Positions 15,286 through 23,435 of a DNA stretch of 64,000 bases are shown in pieces. The stretch's first letter is position 1. Each line of letters starts with the position of its first letter. Both the position numbers and the translations under genes were made by a program. Location of the stretch: NCBI GenBank assembly GCA_049273695.1, contig JBASRE010000049.1, forward strand, positions 60,463 to 124,462, written 5' to 3'. This DNA is from UBA11740 sp049273695 (GTDB lineage: Bacteria; Acidobacteriota; Blastocatellia; Pyrinomonadales; Pyrinomonadaceae). The notes under the pieces were generated by a model, which worked only from the letters and a program-made list of their open reading frames with translations, had not been told where the DNA came from and ran no database searches.

Positions 15286-16260
15286 GCTTTTCTAGTCCTG
15301 GGTTTCTCCCTCTTCGGCCAACAGCAAGATCAGGATGATGTTCTCCGTGTCGAAACCGATCTCACCAATCTTCTCTTCACCGCCACCGACAAGAACAATC
15401 GGTATATCACCAACCTTCAGGAAAACGACGTCCGCGTTTTGGAGGACGGCGTGCTGCAAAAAGTCTTCACGTTTCAGCGCGAGACTGATCGGCCACTGTC
15501 GATCGCGTTTCTGATCGACGTCAGCATCTCGCAAGAGCGCACGCTGCCGGACGAAAAGGCAGCCGCCCGCACGTTCATAGAAAACGTGATTCGATCCGAA
15601 AAGGATCGGGCGGCCATTATTCCTTTCGAAGGTTACGCGCACGTGGAACAGCCCCTCACCCGCGACGTGATTTCGCTTTACCGAGTGCTGGAACGCGTGG
15701 AAGTCGCCTTCCCTTCCTACATGGGCTCAGCGCCGCCACTGACCGGCATTACTTCCGGCCCGGGCACCATTGGGCCACCGACCGAAGGCTCGACGGCAAT
15801 CTGGGACTCAGTGCTGTTGACCAGTCGCCGCGTGTTGGCAGTCGATCAAGAACAGCGCCGTCGCGCAATCATTCTGCTGACCGATGGACGTGACACGACC
15901 AGCCGCGTTTCCCGGTTAAATGCAGTCGATCATGCGATAGCTACAGAGACAGTCATCTACGCGATCGGCATCGGCGACAAAAAATACGAAGGGGTGAACA
16001 AGAACGCATTGCGCGAAGTCGCCGAACGCACCGGCGGCCGCGCGTTCTTTCCGAAGAAGGAAGACGACCTGCGCGCCGCTTTCGCGGAAATCGGAGCCGA
16101 GCTTCGTTCCCAATATCTCGTCGCGTACTCACCGACAAACAAGAATCGCGACGGCGCATTCCGCACGATGACAATCGAAGTCTCTAATCCTGGTTTGGCG
16201 AAACAAGGTTTGAAGTTGCGTTACCGGCCGGGATACTTTGCCAAGCGGGTTGGCACTTAG
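15145..16260 (+). CDS. Secreted VWFA-related domain protein (copy 2)
   Basis: Up to 371 residues. The VWA domain has the metal site DVSISQERTL (degenerate compared with the canonical DxSxS), IILLTDGRDTTSRVS and a C-terminal LVAYSPTNKNRDGAF like the other two copies. The first ~40 codons fall inside an inverted repeat, so translation may start later. A second hydrophobic stretch (FSICTAFLVLGFSLF, ~43-57) looks like the real signal peptide, but it has no ATG just before it. It follows deoC on the same strand. A role in extracellular binding is inferred from the family. Confidence 0.8.
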   Translation: MKRANCKFRSLIFLWSLILGLRTSVLVKGQSPKTKGQFFIFRFSICTAFLVLGFSLFGQQQDQDDVLRVETDLTNLLFTATDKNNRYITNLQENDVRVLEDGVLQKVFTFQRETDRPLSIAFLIDVSISQERTLPDEKAAARTFIENVIRSEKDRAAIIPFEGYAHVEQPLTRDVISLYRVLERVEVAFPSYMGSAPPLTGITSGPGTIGPPTEGSTAIWDSVLLTSRRVLAVDQEQRRRAIILLTDGRDTTSRVSRLNAVDHAIATETVIYAIGIGDKKYEGVNKNALREVAERTGGRAFFPKKEDDLRAAFAEIGAELRSQYLVAYSPTNKNRDGAFRTMTIEVSNPGLAKQGLKLRYRPGYFAKRVGT

Positions 16261-16277
16261 TGCAGCCGCGGCATCGT

Positions 16278-16757
16278 TCACAGAGCAACAGCTAAGCCGA
16301 CAAAGAAAATAATCGTGCAGATGCATTGGGCGGCGAAGGAACGCTTCGTCTTTTGCCAAAACCGGCCGACGGCGAACAGCATGGCGAAGGGAAGGAACAA
16401 AGAAGCCACACCCCAACCTAAACTCTGCTCGAAGATTCGTATGACACACCAGATGTGAGCCAGCGCAAAGAGTGCCATTGCCGCCACCGCCAAAAAAACT
16501 GCAACTTGTTTTGCCATGTCACTTGAGAGCGGGTGAAGGCTTTGCTGCGCCAAACAAATGATGGTGGTGAAAGCGAGCAAGGAGCTAAGCAACTTAATGC
16601 CAGTGGAGAATAGCGGCTCTACGCGCACCTCTTTGTCAATCGAAAACCTTGAGGGCGCATTGTGATAGTCGGCGCCGATGCTAGCGCCGCATCTTCTGCA
16701 TTCACTACTCGTCGACCAGTTCACGAGGCCGCACTCAGAACATTTAATGCTGTTCAT
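16278..16757 (-). CDS. Zinc-ribbon membrane protein, unknown function
   Basis: A 159-residue protein. Residues 5-25 (CSECGLVNWSTSSECRRCGA) hold two CxxC pairs and form a zinc ribbon, followed by a polar linker and about four hydrophobic segments (starting near residues 50, 83, 113 and 140). Such zinc-ribbon plus membrane proteins are common in bacteria and generally uncharacterised. It converges with the upstream VWFA gene (17-bp gap). No operon partner is evident. Confidence 0.65.
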   Translation of the reverse strand: MNSIKCSECGLVNWSTSSECRRCGASIGADYHNAPSRFSIDKEVRVEPLFSTGIKLLSSLLAFTTIICLAQQSLHPLSSDMAKQVAVFLAVAAMALFALAHIWCVIRIFEQSLGWGVASLFLPFAMLFAVGRFWQKTKRSFAAQCICTIIFFVGLAVAL

Positions 16758-16978
16758 GATTTGTTTCTCCAGGGCGGTGGGATTAATCGAGGAACCGAAA
16801 GCGGGATGGCCGGGAACGCGGCCTGCTTCGACTATAAACGGCGGCTGAACAGATGATCAACAACTTTCTGTTGTTGGAAGATGTGCAAGATCTGTTTAGG
16901 CGGTGCGCCTTTCGCGGAAGTGCCAGGAAAGCCGGACACTGAGAATTAGAAAAAATTTCCCTTCCAATCGCGCAGCTG

Positions 16979-17060
16979 CGGCCTCTGCGTATCTCCGCGT
17001 TCTCTGCGTTTAATGAGCCATTTCAACGCAGAGGTGGCAGAGACTCGCAGAGGGCCGCAG
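16979..17060. repeat. Inverted repeat, family E variant (CTCTGCG)
   Basis: Words CTCTGCGT repeat on the left and ACGCAGAG on the right around a short spacer, giving an imperfect hairpin of ~80 bp. It lies in a 327-bp gap (16758-17084). The rest of the gap has a small dyad near 16860 (CAACA...TGTTG) but no gene I can support. Confidence 0.6.
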
Positions 17061-17084
17061 CGAAACCACTTACTTGCGTCAGGT

Positions 17085-17441
17085 CTAGTGGGGAGCCAAG
17101 ACGGTGAGTGGTATTGGCCAGTTGCCCTTTTTACGCTCCGAGAAAGTGACATACGAGTCCCTAAAGGCACTAACAAACATCCGGCATAGGAAGGAACCAT
17201 CCTGCGCCTGATACGCCCAGCTAAAACCTAACACAATGCCATGGGAGCGAACCTCCTCTCGGTCAAAGACCTGAATAGGCTTTTTCTGGAACTGGCGAAA
17301 GGTCACCGTTCCGAGGTAACCATTTTCCGGCATTTGCCTACCCCATTCGAAGGTTAGCGGATCGCCGGTGCCGGCCTCGAAGAAAGTGGTTATTGTCGTT
17401 GGCTTGGTCTGAGCAGCTTCGGTTGTGGCTGCAGCTGACAT
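17085..17441 (-). CDS. Hypothetical protein (118 aa)
   Basis: An unrecognised soluble protein. It begins with an Ala/Thr-rich stretch (MSAAATTEAAQTKPTTITTF) and continues with strand-like segments (GYLGTVTFRQFQKKPIQVFD, HGIVLGFSWAYQAQDGSFLC, SYVTFSERKKG). No signal peptide or membrane segment is visible. It stands alone on the minus strand. AAAAGGAGAA just upstream of the ATG is a good ribosome-binding site, so the gene is probably real. Confidence 0.6.
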   Translation of the reverse strand: MSAAATTEAAQTKPTTITTFFEAGTGDPLTFEWGRQMPENGYLGTVTFRQFQKKPIQVFDREEVRSHGIVLGFSWAYQAQDGSFLCRMFVSAFRDSYVTFSERKKGNWPIPLTVLAPH

Positions 17442-17749
17442 TTGCTTTTCTCCTTTTCAAAATTGAAGTGAGGTAAACCTCATATCCAACGAGAATGCGA
17501 AGCACATGCCACACGCCGAGCAGACCAGATCAAGTCACATTGTGAGCAATTGGCGCGCTCAGAAGTGGATCCGTCAGTTCCGCAAGAATCACGCCGTCAA
17601 TCTTTTCGTATAGTCGATTATCTGAAAGTGTAGTTTGACGCTGTTTGTGCCCCCGTAGCCTCCCTTTCGATTCGACGCTTCATGGTCGGGATGTCGTTAC
17701 GCGTGACCCGGTAGCCGCTATTGAATTCGTCCGCTGCGCGGACGTCGCA
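17442..17749. other. Intergenic stretch, no gene recognised
   Basis: About 300 bp between two minus-strand genes. It should hold the promoter of the 118-aa hypothetical gene. I see no repeat of the families found elsewhere in the window and no RNA or small gene that I can support. Confidence 0.35.
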
Positions 17750-18325
17750 CTATTGGGCGACGTGCTTTTCAATTCGCCGATCTGGAACCAACCACATCAC
17801 CGCCACCAAGGCGTATATCAGGCAAGCCAGCCATGACCTGACAAACGCCAGCGGAATGGCGACCAAATAAATCCCCAACGAAATCTTACCTTTAAAGTCA
17901 CGGCCCAACGCCGTTGCCAAGACCGAGTCGCGCGTGTGGACTGACAGCAGCGCGCGCGTGAGAATGAAGTACGCGATAGCGGCGAACAAGAGCACGACGC
18001 CATAAACCGCCGCCGGCACAGCCGCGAAGTGAGTCTCGCCCATCCACCCCGTGACGAACGGAATCATCGACAACCAAAACAGCAAGTGCAGATTCGCCCA
18101 GAGCACGCCGCCATTAACGCGCTCAACCACCTGCGACAAGTGATGATGATTACTCCAGTAGATGCCGATATAAACGAAACTGAGAACGTAGCTTAGAAAA
18201 ACCGGCGCGAGAGGTCGCAGCGCGCCGAAGCTCGCCTCATGAGGCGGTCTTAATTCAAGCACCATAATCGTGATGATGATCGCAATCACACCGTCACTGA
18301 ATGCTTCCATGCGATTGCGGGTCAT
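17750..18325 (-). CDS. TMEM175 family potassium channel protein
   Basis: A 191-residue membrane protein of the TMEM175 (DUF1211) family. The hallmark N-terminal helix RMEAFSDGVIAIIITIMVLE contains the FSDG motif that lines the selectivity filter. Further membrane segments follow (VFLSYVLSFVYIGIYW, LFWLSMIPFVTGWMG, VVLLFAAIAYFIL). About six segments are predicted, as in bacterial homologues, which form tetramers that conduct potassium. Its start overlaps the end of the upstream hicB-like gene by four bases, suggesting co-translation. Function is assigned from the family; ion selectivity is inferred. Confidence 0.88.
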   Translation of the reverse strand: MTRNRMEAFSDGVIAIIITIMVLELRPPHEASFGALRPLAPVFLSYVLSFVYIGIYWSNHHHLSQVVERVNGGVLWANLHLLFWLSMIPFVTGWMGETHFAAVPAAVYGVVLLFAAIAYFILTRALLSVHTRDSVLATALGRDFKGKISLGIYLVAIPLAFVRSWLACLIYALVAVMWLVPDRRIEKHVAQ

Positions 18326-18504
18326 GGGCAGGTCGCTACCGGCGTTGTGAAGTGAAGCTCCAGCGCGTCGCGAAGGTTGTCCAACGCCTCGGCTTCGGTC
18401 TTTCCTTGGCTGGCGACGTCAACTTCGACACACTGAGCAACGAACCATTCGTCTTCTTGCCACATGCTGGTAGTGAATTTTGCTGCATATTTTCTGTGGC
18501 TCAC
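18322..18504 (-). CDS. Orphan HicB-like antitoxin domain protein
   Basis: A 60-residue HicB core (SMWQEDEWFVAQCVEVDVASQ, GKTEAEALDNLRDALELHFT). No hicA is adjacent: the downstream neighbour is a TMEM175 gene overlapping by ATGA and the upstream neighbour is a nucleoside-deoxyribosyltransferase-like gene. Solitary HicB-like proteins are common and may be decoupled regulators. It is at the short end for the family and lacks a visible C-terminal DNA-binding domain. Confidence 0.7.
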   Translation of the reverse strand: MSHRKYAAKFTTSMWQEDEWFVAQCVEVDVASQGKTEAEALDNLRDALELHFTTPVATCP

Positions 18505-18525
18505 TAGTGGCTCCCAAGCTGAGAA

Positions 18526-18933
18526 TCAGGCCCGCAGTCGCACGGGATGCCTGGCATCCTTCGCTTCCTTCAGCACTCTCGAAACTACTTCGGCGTAGCT
18601 TTCAAGGTCAGTGTAGAAATGTGTCAAGTTTCTTCTGTCAGCTTGATGAATATCAGTGTTCTTACGGGCTATTAGATAAACATGCTTGCCTATTGCTTGA
18701 GCAAGTCCTAGTTCGAAATAACAACTCGGCCGTTCCATCGATAAATCAGCCAAAACGAAATCGGAGTGCTTCAATGCAGACAAGGTGGAATTAATGTCGA
18801 AGGCTACGGTTTTCCCTTTTTCATATGGGAAGTGGGGAGTAAGACCTAATTCTGTAGCAACTCGCTCTAGAATGGCCTTCTTATTTGCAGATTGAGGATC
18901 TGCTCCCACCGGCATGATAGTGTAGAAGACCAT
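18526..18933 (-). CDS. Nucleoside 2-deoxyribosyltransferase-like protein
   Basis: A 135-residue protein with a Rossmann-like TIR/deoxyribosyltransferase fold pattern: FYTIMPVGADPQSANKKAIL, VAFDINSTLSALKHSDFVLA, then DLSMERPSCYFELGLAQAIG with the acidic residues and ELG typical of this superfamily. Such proteins hydrolyse or transfer the N-glycosidic bond of nucleosides or nucleotides. The start at 18933 is chosen because GGAG lies seven bases upstream. The gene looks AT-rich compared with the rest of the window. It follows a multi-TM gene (31-bp gap). The pair resembles compact nucleotide-modifying plus membrane-effector conflict systems, which is an inference. Confidence 0.65.
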   Translation of the reverse strand: MVFYTIMPVGADPQSANKKAILERVATELGLTPHFPYEKGKTVAFDINSTLSALKHSDFVLADLSMERPSCYFELGLAQAIGKHVYLIARKNTDIHQADRRNLTHFYTDLESYAEVVSRVLKEAKDARHPVRLRA

Positions 18934-18964
18934 CGTACGCTCCTTCAGGCTCCATCTTACATTG

Positions 18965-19468
18965 TCAGCCCCGTAAAACTGCCTTCCAGGAGTTAACAAA
19001 AGACGCCCAGTTCACAAGAATAGAGAACAGCGCGGCAATGCCCACGAAAAAGAACAGTATTCTAAAAGCTTGTGGTATGTAGTATTCGATATTCGATGAC
19101 TTCAAGGCAATGATTTTGCGCTGACCGATTTCAACGGCCGCTTTTACTTCTTTAAGGGCTTCCCACTCCTTTTCAAAGGGACAGAACGAACGCATCTGAT
19201 CTGGATGAGCCAAATCAAACTCGATTCTGGATGCCATTTGATTCAAGACTTTGAACTTAGCATTGTTTAGATATTTAAAATCGTTGATTTGTCCTAACCA
19301 TAATGAACAAAACAGGACGGCCATTAAACACAACACAATTATTGCAGTCAGCCCAACATAGAAAAACGAATTGCCCACCGACCACTTAACTATTCCCGCA
19401 ATCGCTATAAGTATTCCGATGCATATCGAATAGTTCCATGTATTAGCGGACAAACGGCGATCGGTCAC
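18965..19468 (-). CDS. Small multi-TM protein, candidate membrane effector
   Basis: A 167-residue protein starting with GTG. Two adjacent hydrophobic segments (residues ~14-30 and ~37-58) are followed by a soluble middle (YLNNAKFKVLNQMASRIEFD; EKEWEALKEVK) and a last hydrophobic segment (~131-150). This two-plus-one layout resembles SLATT-like small membrane proteins placed by others among pore-forming effectors of nucleotide-linked defence systems; I am not certain of family membership. Its start overlaps the stop of a 25-codon ORF (GTGA). The downstream neighbour is a deoxyribosyltransferase-like gene on the same strand. Confidence 0.55.
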   Translation of the reverse strand: MTDRRLSANTWNYSICIGILIAIAGIVKWSVGNSFFYVGLTAIIVLCLMAVLFCSLWLGQINDFKYLNNAKFKVLNQMASRIEFDLAHPDQMRSFCPFEKEWEALKEVKAAVEIGQRKIIALKSSNIEYYIPQAFRILFFFVGIAALFSILVNWASFVNSWKAVLRG

Positions 19469-19542
19469 CTTTTCGGTGGATTCATAAAGAGCTTGAATTC
19501 ATCAAATGAGAGTTTGTGTGTTTCTATAGCGTCGCTACTCAT
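19465..19542 (-). CDS. Leader ORF (25 aa) coupled to membrane protein
   Basis: A very short ORF, starting MSSDAIETHK and ending FMNPPKR. An AGGAG sits seven bases before its ATG, a much better ribosome-binding site than the following gene has. Its TGA overlaps the GTG start of the multi-TM gene (GTGA), so translation of the leader probably delivers ribosomes to the next start. The peptide is acidic-amphipathic rather than hydrophobic. No function is known; it could be a small antitoxin-like partner or purely a coupling device. Confidence 0.5.
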   Translation of the reverse strand: MSSDAIETHKLSFDEFKLFMNPPKR

Positions 19543-19693
19543 GGCGCTCTCCTAGAAATGTGCTCGCGAGCTTGCACAACGCCTCCAATATTACGCGATT
19601 CCCTTGACGCGTGATACTGAAAAAACTTTGCTAGCAACGCGGTGCGCCAGCCTTGAATCTTCACTCCCTTTCCCTATATCCTCGCCTAACTTT

Positions 19694-20989
19694 ATGCCTT
19701 CAAAACGGAATCTTCTGGCGGTCATTTTGGGTGGTGGCGCCGGCAGTCGTCTGTTTCCGCTGACGCGCGACCGTTCGAAACCCGCGGTGCCGCTGGGCGG
19801 AAAATACCGTTTGGTCGATGTGCCGATTTCGAATTGCATCAATTCAGATGTGATTCGGATGTTTGTGCTGACGCAGTACAACTCTGCTTCGCTCAATCGT
19901 CATATCGCGACGACGTATCGGTTCTCGGCGTTCGCCGATGGCTTCGTTGAGATACTCGCCGCCGAACAAACGCCTGAACGTCCCGATTGGTTTCAGGGGA
20001 CGGCCGACGCGGTGCGCCAGGTGCTGCCGCACATTCGCGATTGGCGGATCGACACGCTGCTGATTCTCTCCGGCGATCATCTGTACCGGATGGACTATCG
20101 CAAGTTTCTCAACCGGCATCTTGAGACGAACGCCGACATCACGATCTCAGTGATTCCCATTCCGCCGGACTCAGCCAGTGAATTCGGTCTGCTGAAGACT
20201 GATCCGGAAGGCCGCATCATCGAATTTAGCGAGAAGCCGAAGGGCGAAGCTTTGGAAGCGATGCGCGTCGATACGACTTCGCTTGGCCTGACCGCAGACG
20301 AAGCGCGCGCGCGCCCTTATCTCGCGTCGATGGGTATCTACGTTTTCAAGTACGACGTGATCGAGCAGGTGCTGGCTGAAGACACTTCGAGTATGGATTT
20401 CGGCAAAGAGATCATTCCCGCGAGCATCCAGCGGCATAACGTGCAGGGATATCTATTCAACGACTACTGGGAAGACATCGGGACGATTGGCGCGTTCTAC
20501 AAAGCTAATCTCGACATGACTTCGGCAATTCCACCTTTCAACCTGTTCGATGCTGAGGCGCCTTTGCTGACTCGATCTCGTTATTTACCTCCGTCGAAGA
20601 TCGACAACTGCGAAATCCGCGATTCGATTATTAGCGACGGCTGCATTGTTAACGGCGCAAAGATTAATCGCTCGATAATCGGTCTGCGGGCGAGAATCGG
20701 CGAGGGCGCGCATCTCGACGCGGCCTATGTGATGGGCGCCGACTACTATCAGACGATCGAGGACATGTTGGGGGATCGCGAGGCGGGCCGGCCGCGAATC
20801 GGCGTGGGAGAGAACACGATCATTCGTCGCGCAATCATCGATAAGAACGCCCGCATCGGCTCAAATGTGAAGCTGCTGAATGAGGCCGGGGTGGAAAACT
20901 TCGACGCGCCCGACGCGAGTTACTACATCCGCGATCGGATCATCATCGTGCCGAAGAATGGCTTGATTGCGGATGGCACTGTGGTGTGA
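19694..20989 (+). CDS. glgC: Glucose-1-phosphate adenylyltransferase
   Basis: A 431-residue ADP-glucose pyrophosphorylase. It makes ADP-glucose from glucose-1-phosphate and ATP, the first committed step of glycogen synthesis. The N-terminal signature AVILGGGAGSRLFPLTRDRS, KPAVPLGGKYRLVDVPISNC, the region around GDHLYRMDY, and the left-handed beta-helix C-terminus (INRSIIGLRARIGEGAHLD) are all present. The start at 19694 (MPSKRN) is chosen because the family begins just before the nucleotide-binding loop; the frame is open 90 bp further upstream without homology. No other glycogen gene is nearby. Its stop overlaps the next start (TGATG). Confidence 0.95.
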   Translation: MPSKRNLLAVILGGGAGSRLFPLTRDRSKPAVPLGGKYRLVDVPISNCINSDVIRMFVLTQYNSASLNRHIATTYRFSAFADGFVEILAAEQTPERPDWFQGTADAVRQVLPHIRDWRIDTLLILSGDHLYRMDYRKFLNRHLETNADITISVIPIPPDSASEFGLLKTDPEGRIIEFSEKPKGEALEAMRVDTTSLGLTADEARARPYLASMGIYVFKYDVIEQVLAEDTSSMDFGKEIIPASIQRHNVQGYLFNDYWEDIGTIGAFYKANLDMTSAIPPFNLFDAEAPLLTRSRYLPPSKIDNCEIRDSIISDGCIVNGAKINRSIIGLRARIGEGAHLDAAYVMGADYYQTIEDMLGDREAGRPRIGVGENTIIRRAIIDKNARIGSNVKLLNEAGVENFDAPDASYYIRDRIIIVPKNGLIADGTVV

Positions 20990-21846
20990 TGTCCGGTTCG
21001 ATACACGATCGATCTCTAAGCACGCTCACCTCTCCAGGTTTTCTTGCTGCTCTATTCTTACTGTTGCTGAATGACTTTTTCCTAAAGTCGTATCTGCACA
21101 ACGCTCTAACCGGAAAGCTTTCCGACTTTGCAGGGCTATTTGTCTTTCCTCTGTTTTGGGCAACGCTGTTTCCGCGAGCTCGGTCGTGGATCTATTTTGG
21201 GACGGTAGTCTTCTTTGCCTTCTGGAAATCTCACGCATCGCAGGGTCTTATCGAAAACTGGAATAGCATCGGTCTTTTGTCGATCGGCCGGACGGTGGAT
21301 TACAGCGATCTATGGGCGCTGGCGGTGTTACCTTTTTCCTACGTTTACGGGTTGCGGGGTCGCGTCGTACGCTGGTCGCGAACTTTTCCAGCGCTAGTTG
21401 GGTGCGTGTCGGTGTTTGCTTTTGCTGCTACCTCGTTCAGCCACCAAACCAAGTATGACAACCCGTTCTACTTTCCTATGTCTAAGCAGGAACTGCTTGA
21501 ACGAATGGGCCAACTTTCAAAAGAAGAAGACAAGAGCAACTTGGAGTCTGCACGACGACACTACTCACAGTCCGAGAGGTTTACCGTCGACATCGACTGT
21601 ACCTACGCGAAGTTCACTCTGGTCGAAAAGGAGAACCAGACAGTGCTCATTCTGACGGAAACTAACTTTCGCTGTCCTTCCCCGCCGTCAAAGGAAGAAA
21701 CGCTTCGCAGGTTTGAACAGGAGTTTGTCGAAAGACTTAGAGAAACGCCGGTACGAAGGTCGTCAAGCGTTGGCACGGTCTGGGGTGATCCGGACTTTCG
21801 TAGCCCTCCGCCCACCTCTCTTCCCCATAACCAATCAAAATCGTGA
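20986..21846 (+). CDS. Membrane protein with long soluble tail, unknown function
   Basis: A 286-residue protein translationally coupled to glgC. The first ~150 residues contain about five hydrophobic segments including FLAALFLLLLNDFFLKSYL, then GKLSDFAGLFVFPLFWATLF, a motif I associate with uncharacterised bacterial membrane proteins. The last ~130 residues are soluble and charged, with a likely coiled stretch (KEETLRRFEQEFVERLRETP). A start at 20986 (GTG) or 20989 (ATG) is possible. No function can be assigned. The link to glgC may be positional only. Confidence 0.65.
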   Translation: MMSGSIHDRSLSTLTSPGFLAALFLLLLNDFFLKSYLHNALTGKLSDFAGLFVFPLFWATLFPRARSWIYFGTVVFFAFWKSHASQGLIENWNSIGLLSIGRTVDYSDLWALAVLPFSYVYGLRGRVVRWSRTFPALVGCVSVFAFAATSFSHQTKYDNPFYFPMSKQELLERMGQLSKEEDKSNLESARRHYSQSERFTVDIDCTYAKFTLVEKENQTVLILTETNFRCPSPPSKEETLRRFEQEFVERLRETPVRRSSSVGTVWGDPDFRSPPPTSLPHNQSKS

Positions 21847-21881
21847 GGATAATGATTCCGAACAACAGCGCCGGTGTTGTG

Positions 21882-23216
21882 CTACTTCCGCAAGACCGGC
21901 GGCCTGGCTTGCGGTTGGTTTGTCTGCGCTGAAGTGTTGACGTTTGGCTGGAACACATAACTGTCACGCGTTCTCACCACCAACTCAGGCCGCGTCACGC
22001 GCACGCGAATGCCACGCCGCTCACCGGCGACCGGCTTATTCTTCGGATAATAGCCAAGGCTGTATTGCCGCCGCAGCTCTTCCGCCACCGAACGAAAGGC
22101 GAAATCCAAGTTCTGCATTTCCGCGTTGTAGAGCCGCGCGCCACTAACACGCGCCAGGTCGCGCAGGTACTGATCGCCGCGTTCGTATTCCGCACGCGAA
22201 GTTCCCGTACCGCCGCCACCACCGCCGCCGCCGCCACTGTTGATCGTTATGCCTCCACTGACGATGATGCTGATGAGGTCGTCAAGGATTCCGCCTTTGC
22301 CTTTTTGGCTTCCACCACCGGGCCAGCCACCACCACCGCCGCCCGCCATGTCTGCGTACGTGTCGAACTTGACGGGATAGATCAGCGCGTCCAGCTCCTC
22401 TGAATCACGGACGGTGCTTTCGTAACTCGCGCGCTTGCTGGTCGTGTCCACGCCGTCCGTGAACAGCACGATTGCTTTGCGGCCCTCAATGCGATTGAAG
22501 TGCTCGTTGATGATCATGTCCACCGCATCGTATAGCCGCGTGCCTGAGCCAGGTTGAGTCATCTGAATCGCATCGCGCAGTGCATAACGATCATTCGTCG
22601 GCTGCGAAAGCACACGGATCCGGTCGCTAAATGAGACGACCATCACGCGGTCGTCAGGCCGCAGCTGATTAATAAAAGTCGTGGCCGCATCCTGAATTTC
22701 CATCAGGCGACTCTTGGTTGATCCGCTGGTGTCGATGACCAACGCGACGGTGAAAGGCTTATCAACTGAAGCGAAGTAAGCGACCTGTTGCTCGACGCCG
22801 TTCTCCCAGACGCGAAAATCTCCCTGCCGGAGGTTCGGAATGAACTTGCCGTCTCGATCCATGACGCTCACCGGAATACTGACCAGCGTGGTATCCACTC
22901 GGAGGATATCGCCTTCACCGAACTCCTCCGGCTCGTTGCTCTTCTGCGGAGTCGCGGTTGGTTGTGGTTCGTTCGGATCTCGATTAGCCCCACGCAACAC
23001 TGGCGGCGCCGGCGGGCGACCGACCTGATTGATCCGGTCACTTGGGTTGCTTCCCGGCTGCGATGCAGTCGGTTGCGGCTGCGATGGCGTGGTTCGCGCT
23101 GGTGGCTGTGTGGACGGGGCGGAACCGACACGGCGCGGACGACCCTGTCCGAACACCGGCGGCATCAGTACGGCCAAAGTCAGGCACAACACTGCAAGAA
23201 CGCGGATTTTTTTCAT
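21882..23216 (-). CDS. Secreted VWFA-related domain protein (copy 3)
   Basis: A 444-residue exported protein. A signal peptide (VLCLTLAVLMPPVFGQ) precedes a Pro/Gln/Thr linker (~residues 25-95). The VWA domain has a canonical metal site DTSGSTKSR, then VLFTDGVDTTSKRAS. A Gly-rich insertion around residues 290-345 (including runs of nine Gly) splits the domain and is missing in the other two copies. The C-terminus (QYSLGYYPKNKPVAGERRG) is as in copy 1. It is followed downstream by a convergent membrane-protein gene. It may have a surface-binding or periplasmic role. Confidence 0.85.
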   Translation of the reverse strand: MKKIRVLAVLCLTLAVLMPPVFGQGRPRRVGSAPSTQPPARTTPSQPQPTASQPGSNPSDRINQVGRPPAPPVLRGANRDPNEPQPTATPQKSNEPEEFGEGDILRVDTTLVSIPVSVMDRDGKFIPNLRQGDFRVWENGVEQQVAYFASVDKPFTVALVIDTSGSTKSRLMEIQDAATTFINQLRPDDRVMVVSFSDRIRVLSQPTNDRYALRDAIQMTQPGSGTRLYDAVDMIINEHFNRIEGRKAIVLFTDGVDTTSKRASYESTVRDSEELDALIYPVKFDTYADMAGGGGGGWPGGGSQKGKGGILDDLISIIVSGGITINSGGGGGGGGGTGTSRAEYERGDQYLRDLARVSGARLYNAEMQNLDFAFRSVAEELRRQYSLGYYPKNKPVAGERRGIRVRVTRPELVVRTRDSYVFQPNVNTSAQTNQPQARPPVLRK

Positions 23217-23435
23217 GACAAGACTCCTGCCGGAGAGACGTTAAGTCGGACGTTTGTTGCGGTTAGGGCTTGGAGAGAGACCCGCTTCAGTACTTCCGGC
23301 CGTTTTGATGCGTAATACGGGCGCGCACGTTGGTCAGCGCTCCGCGCAATATTGTCAGTTTCGGGAAGAGAAAACCGAGGAGAGACCCGGTCACAATAGC
23401 ACCGTGATGGGCGGGCGGCAAGGTTCAGTCACACA

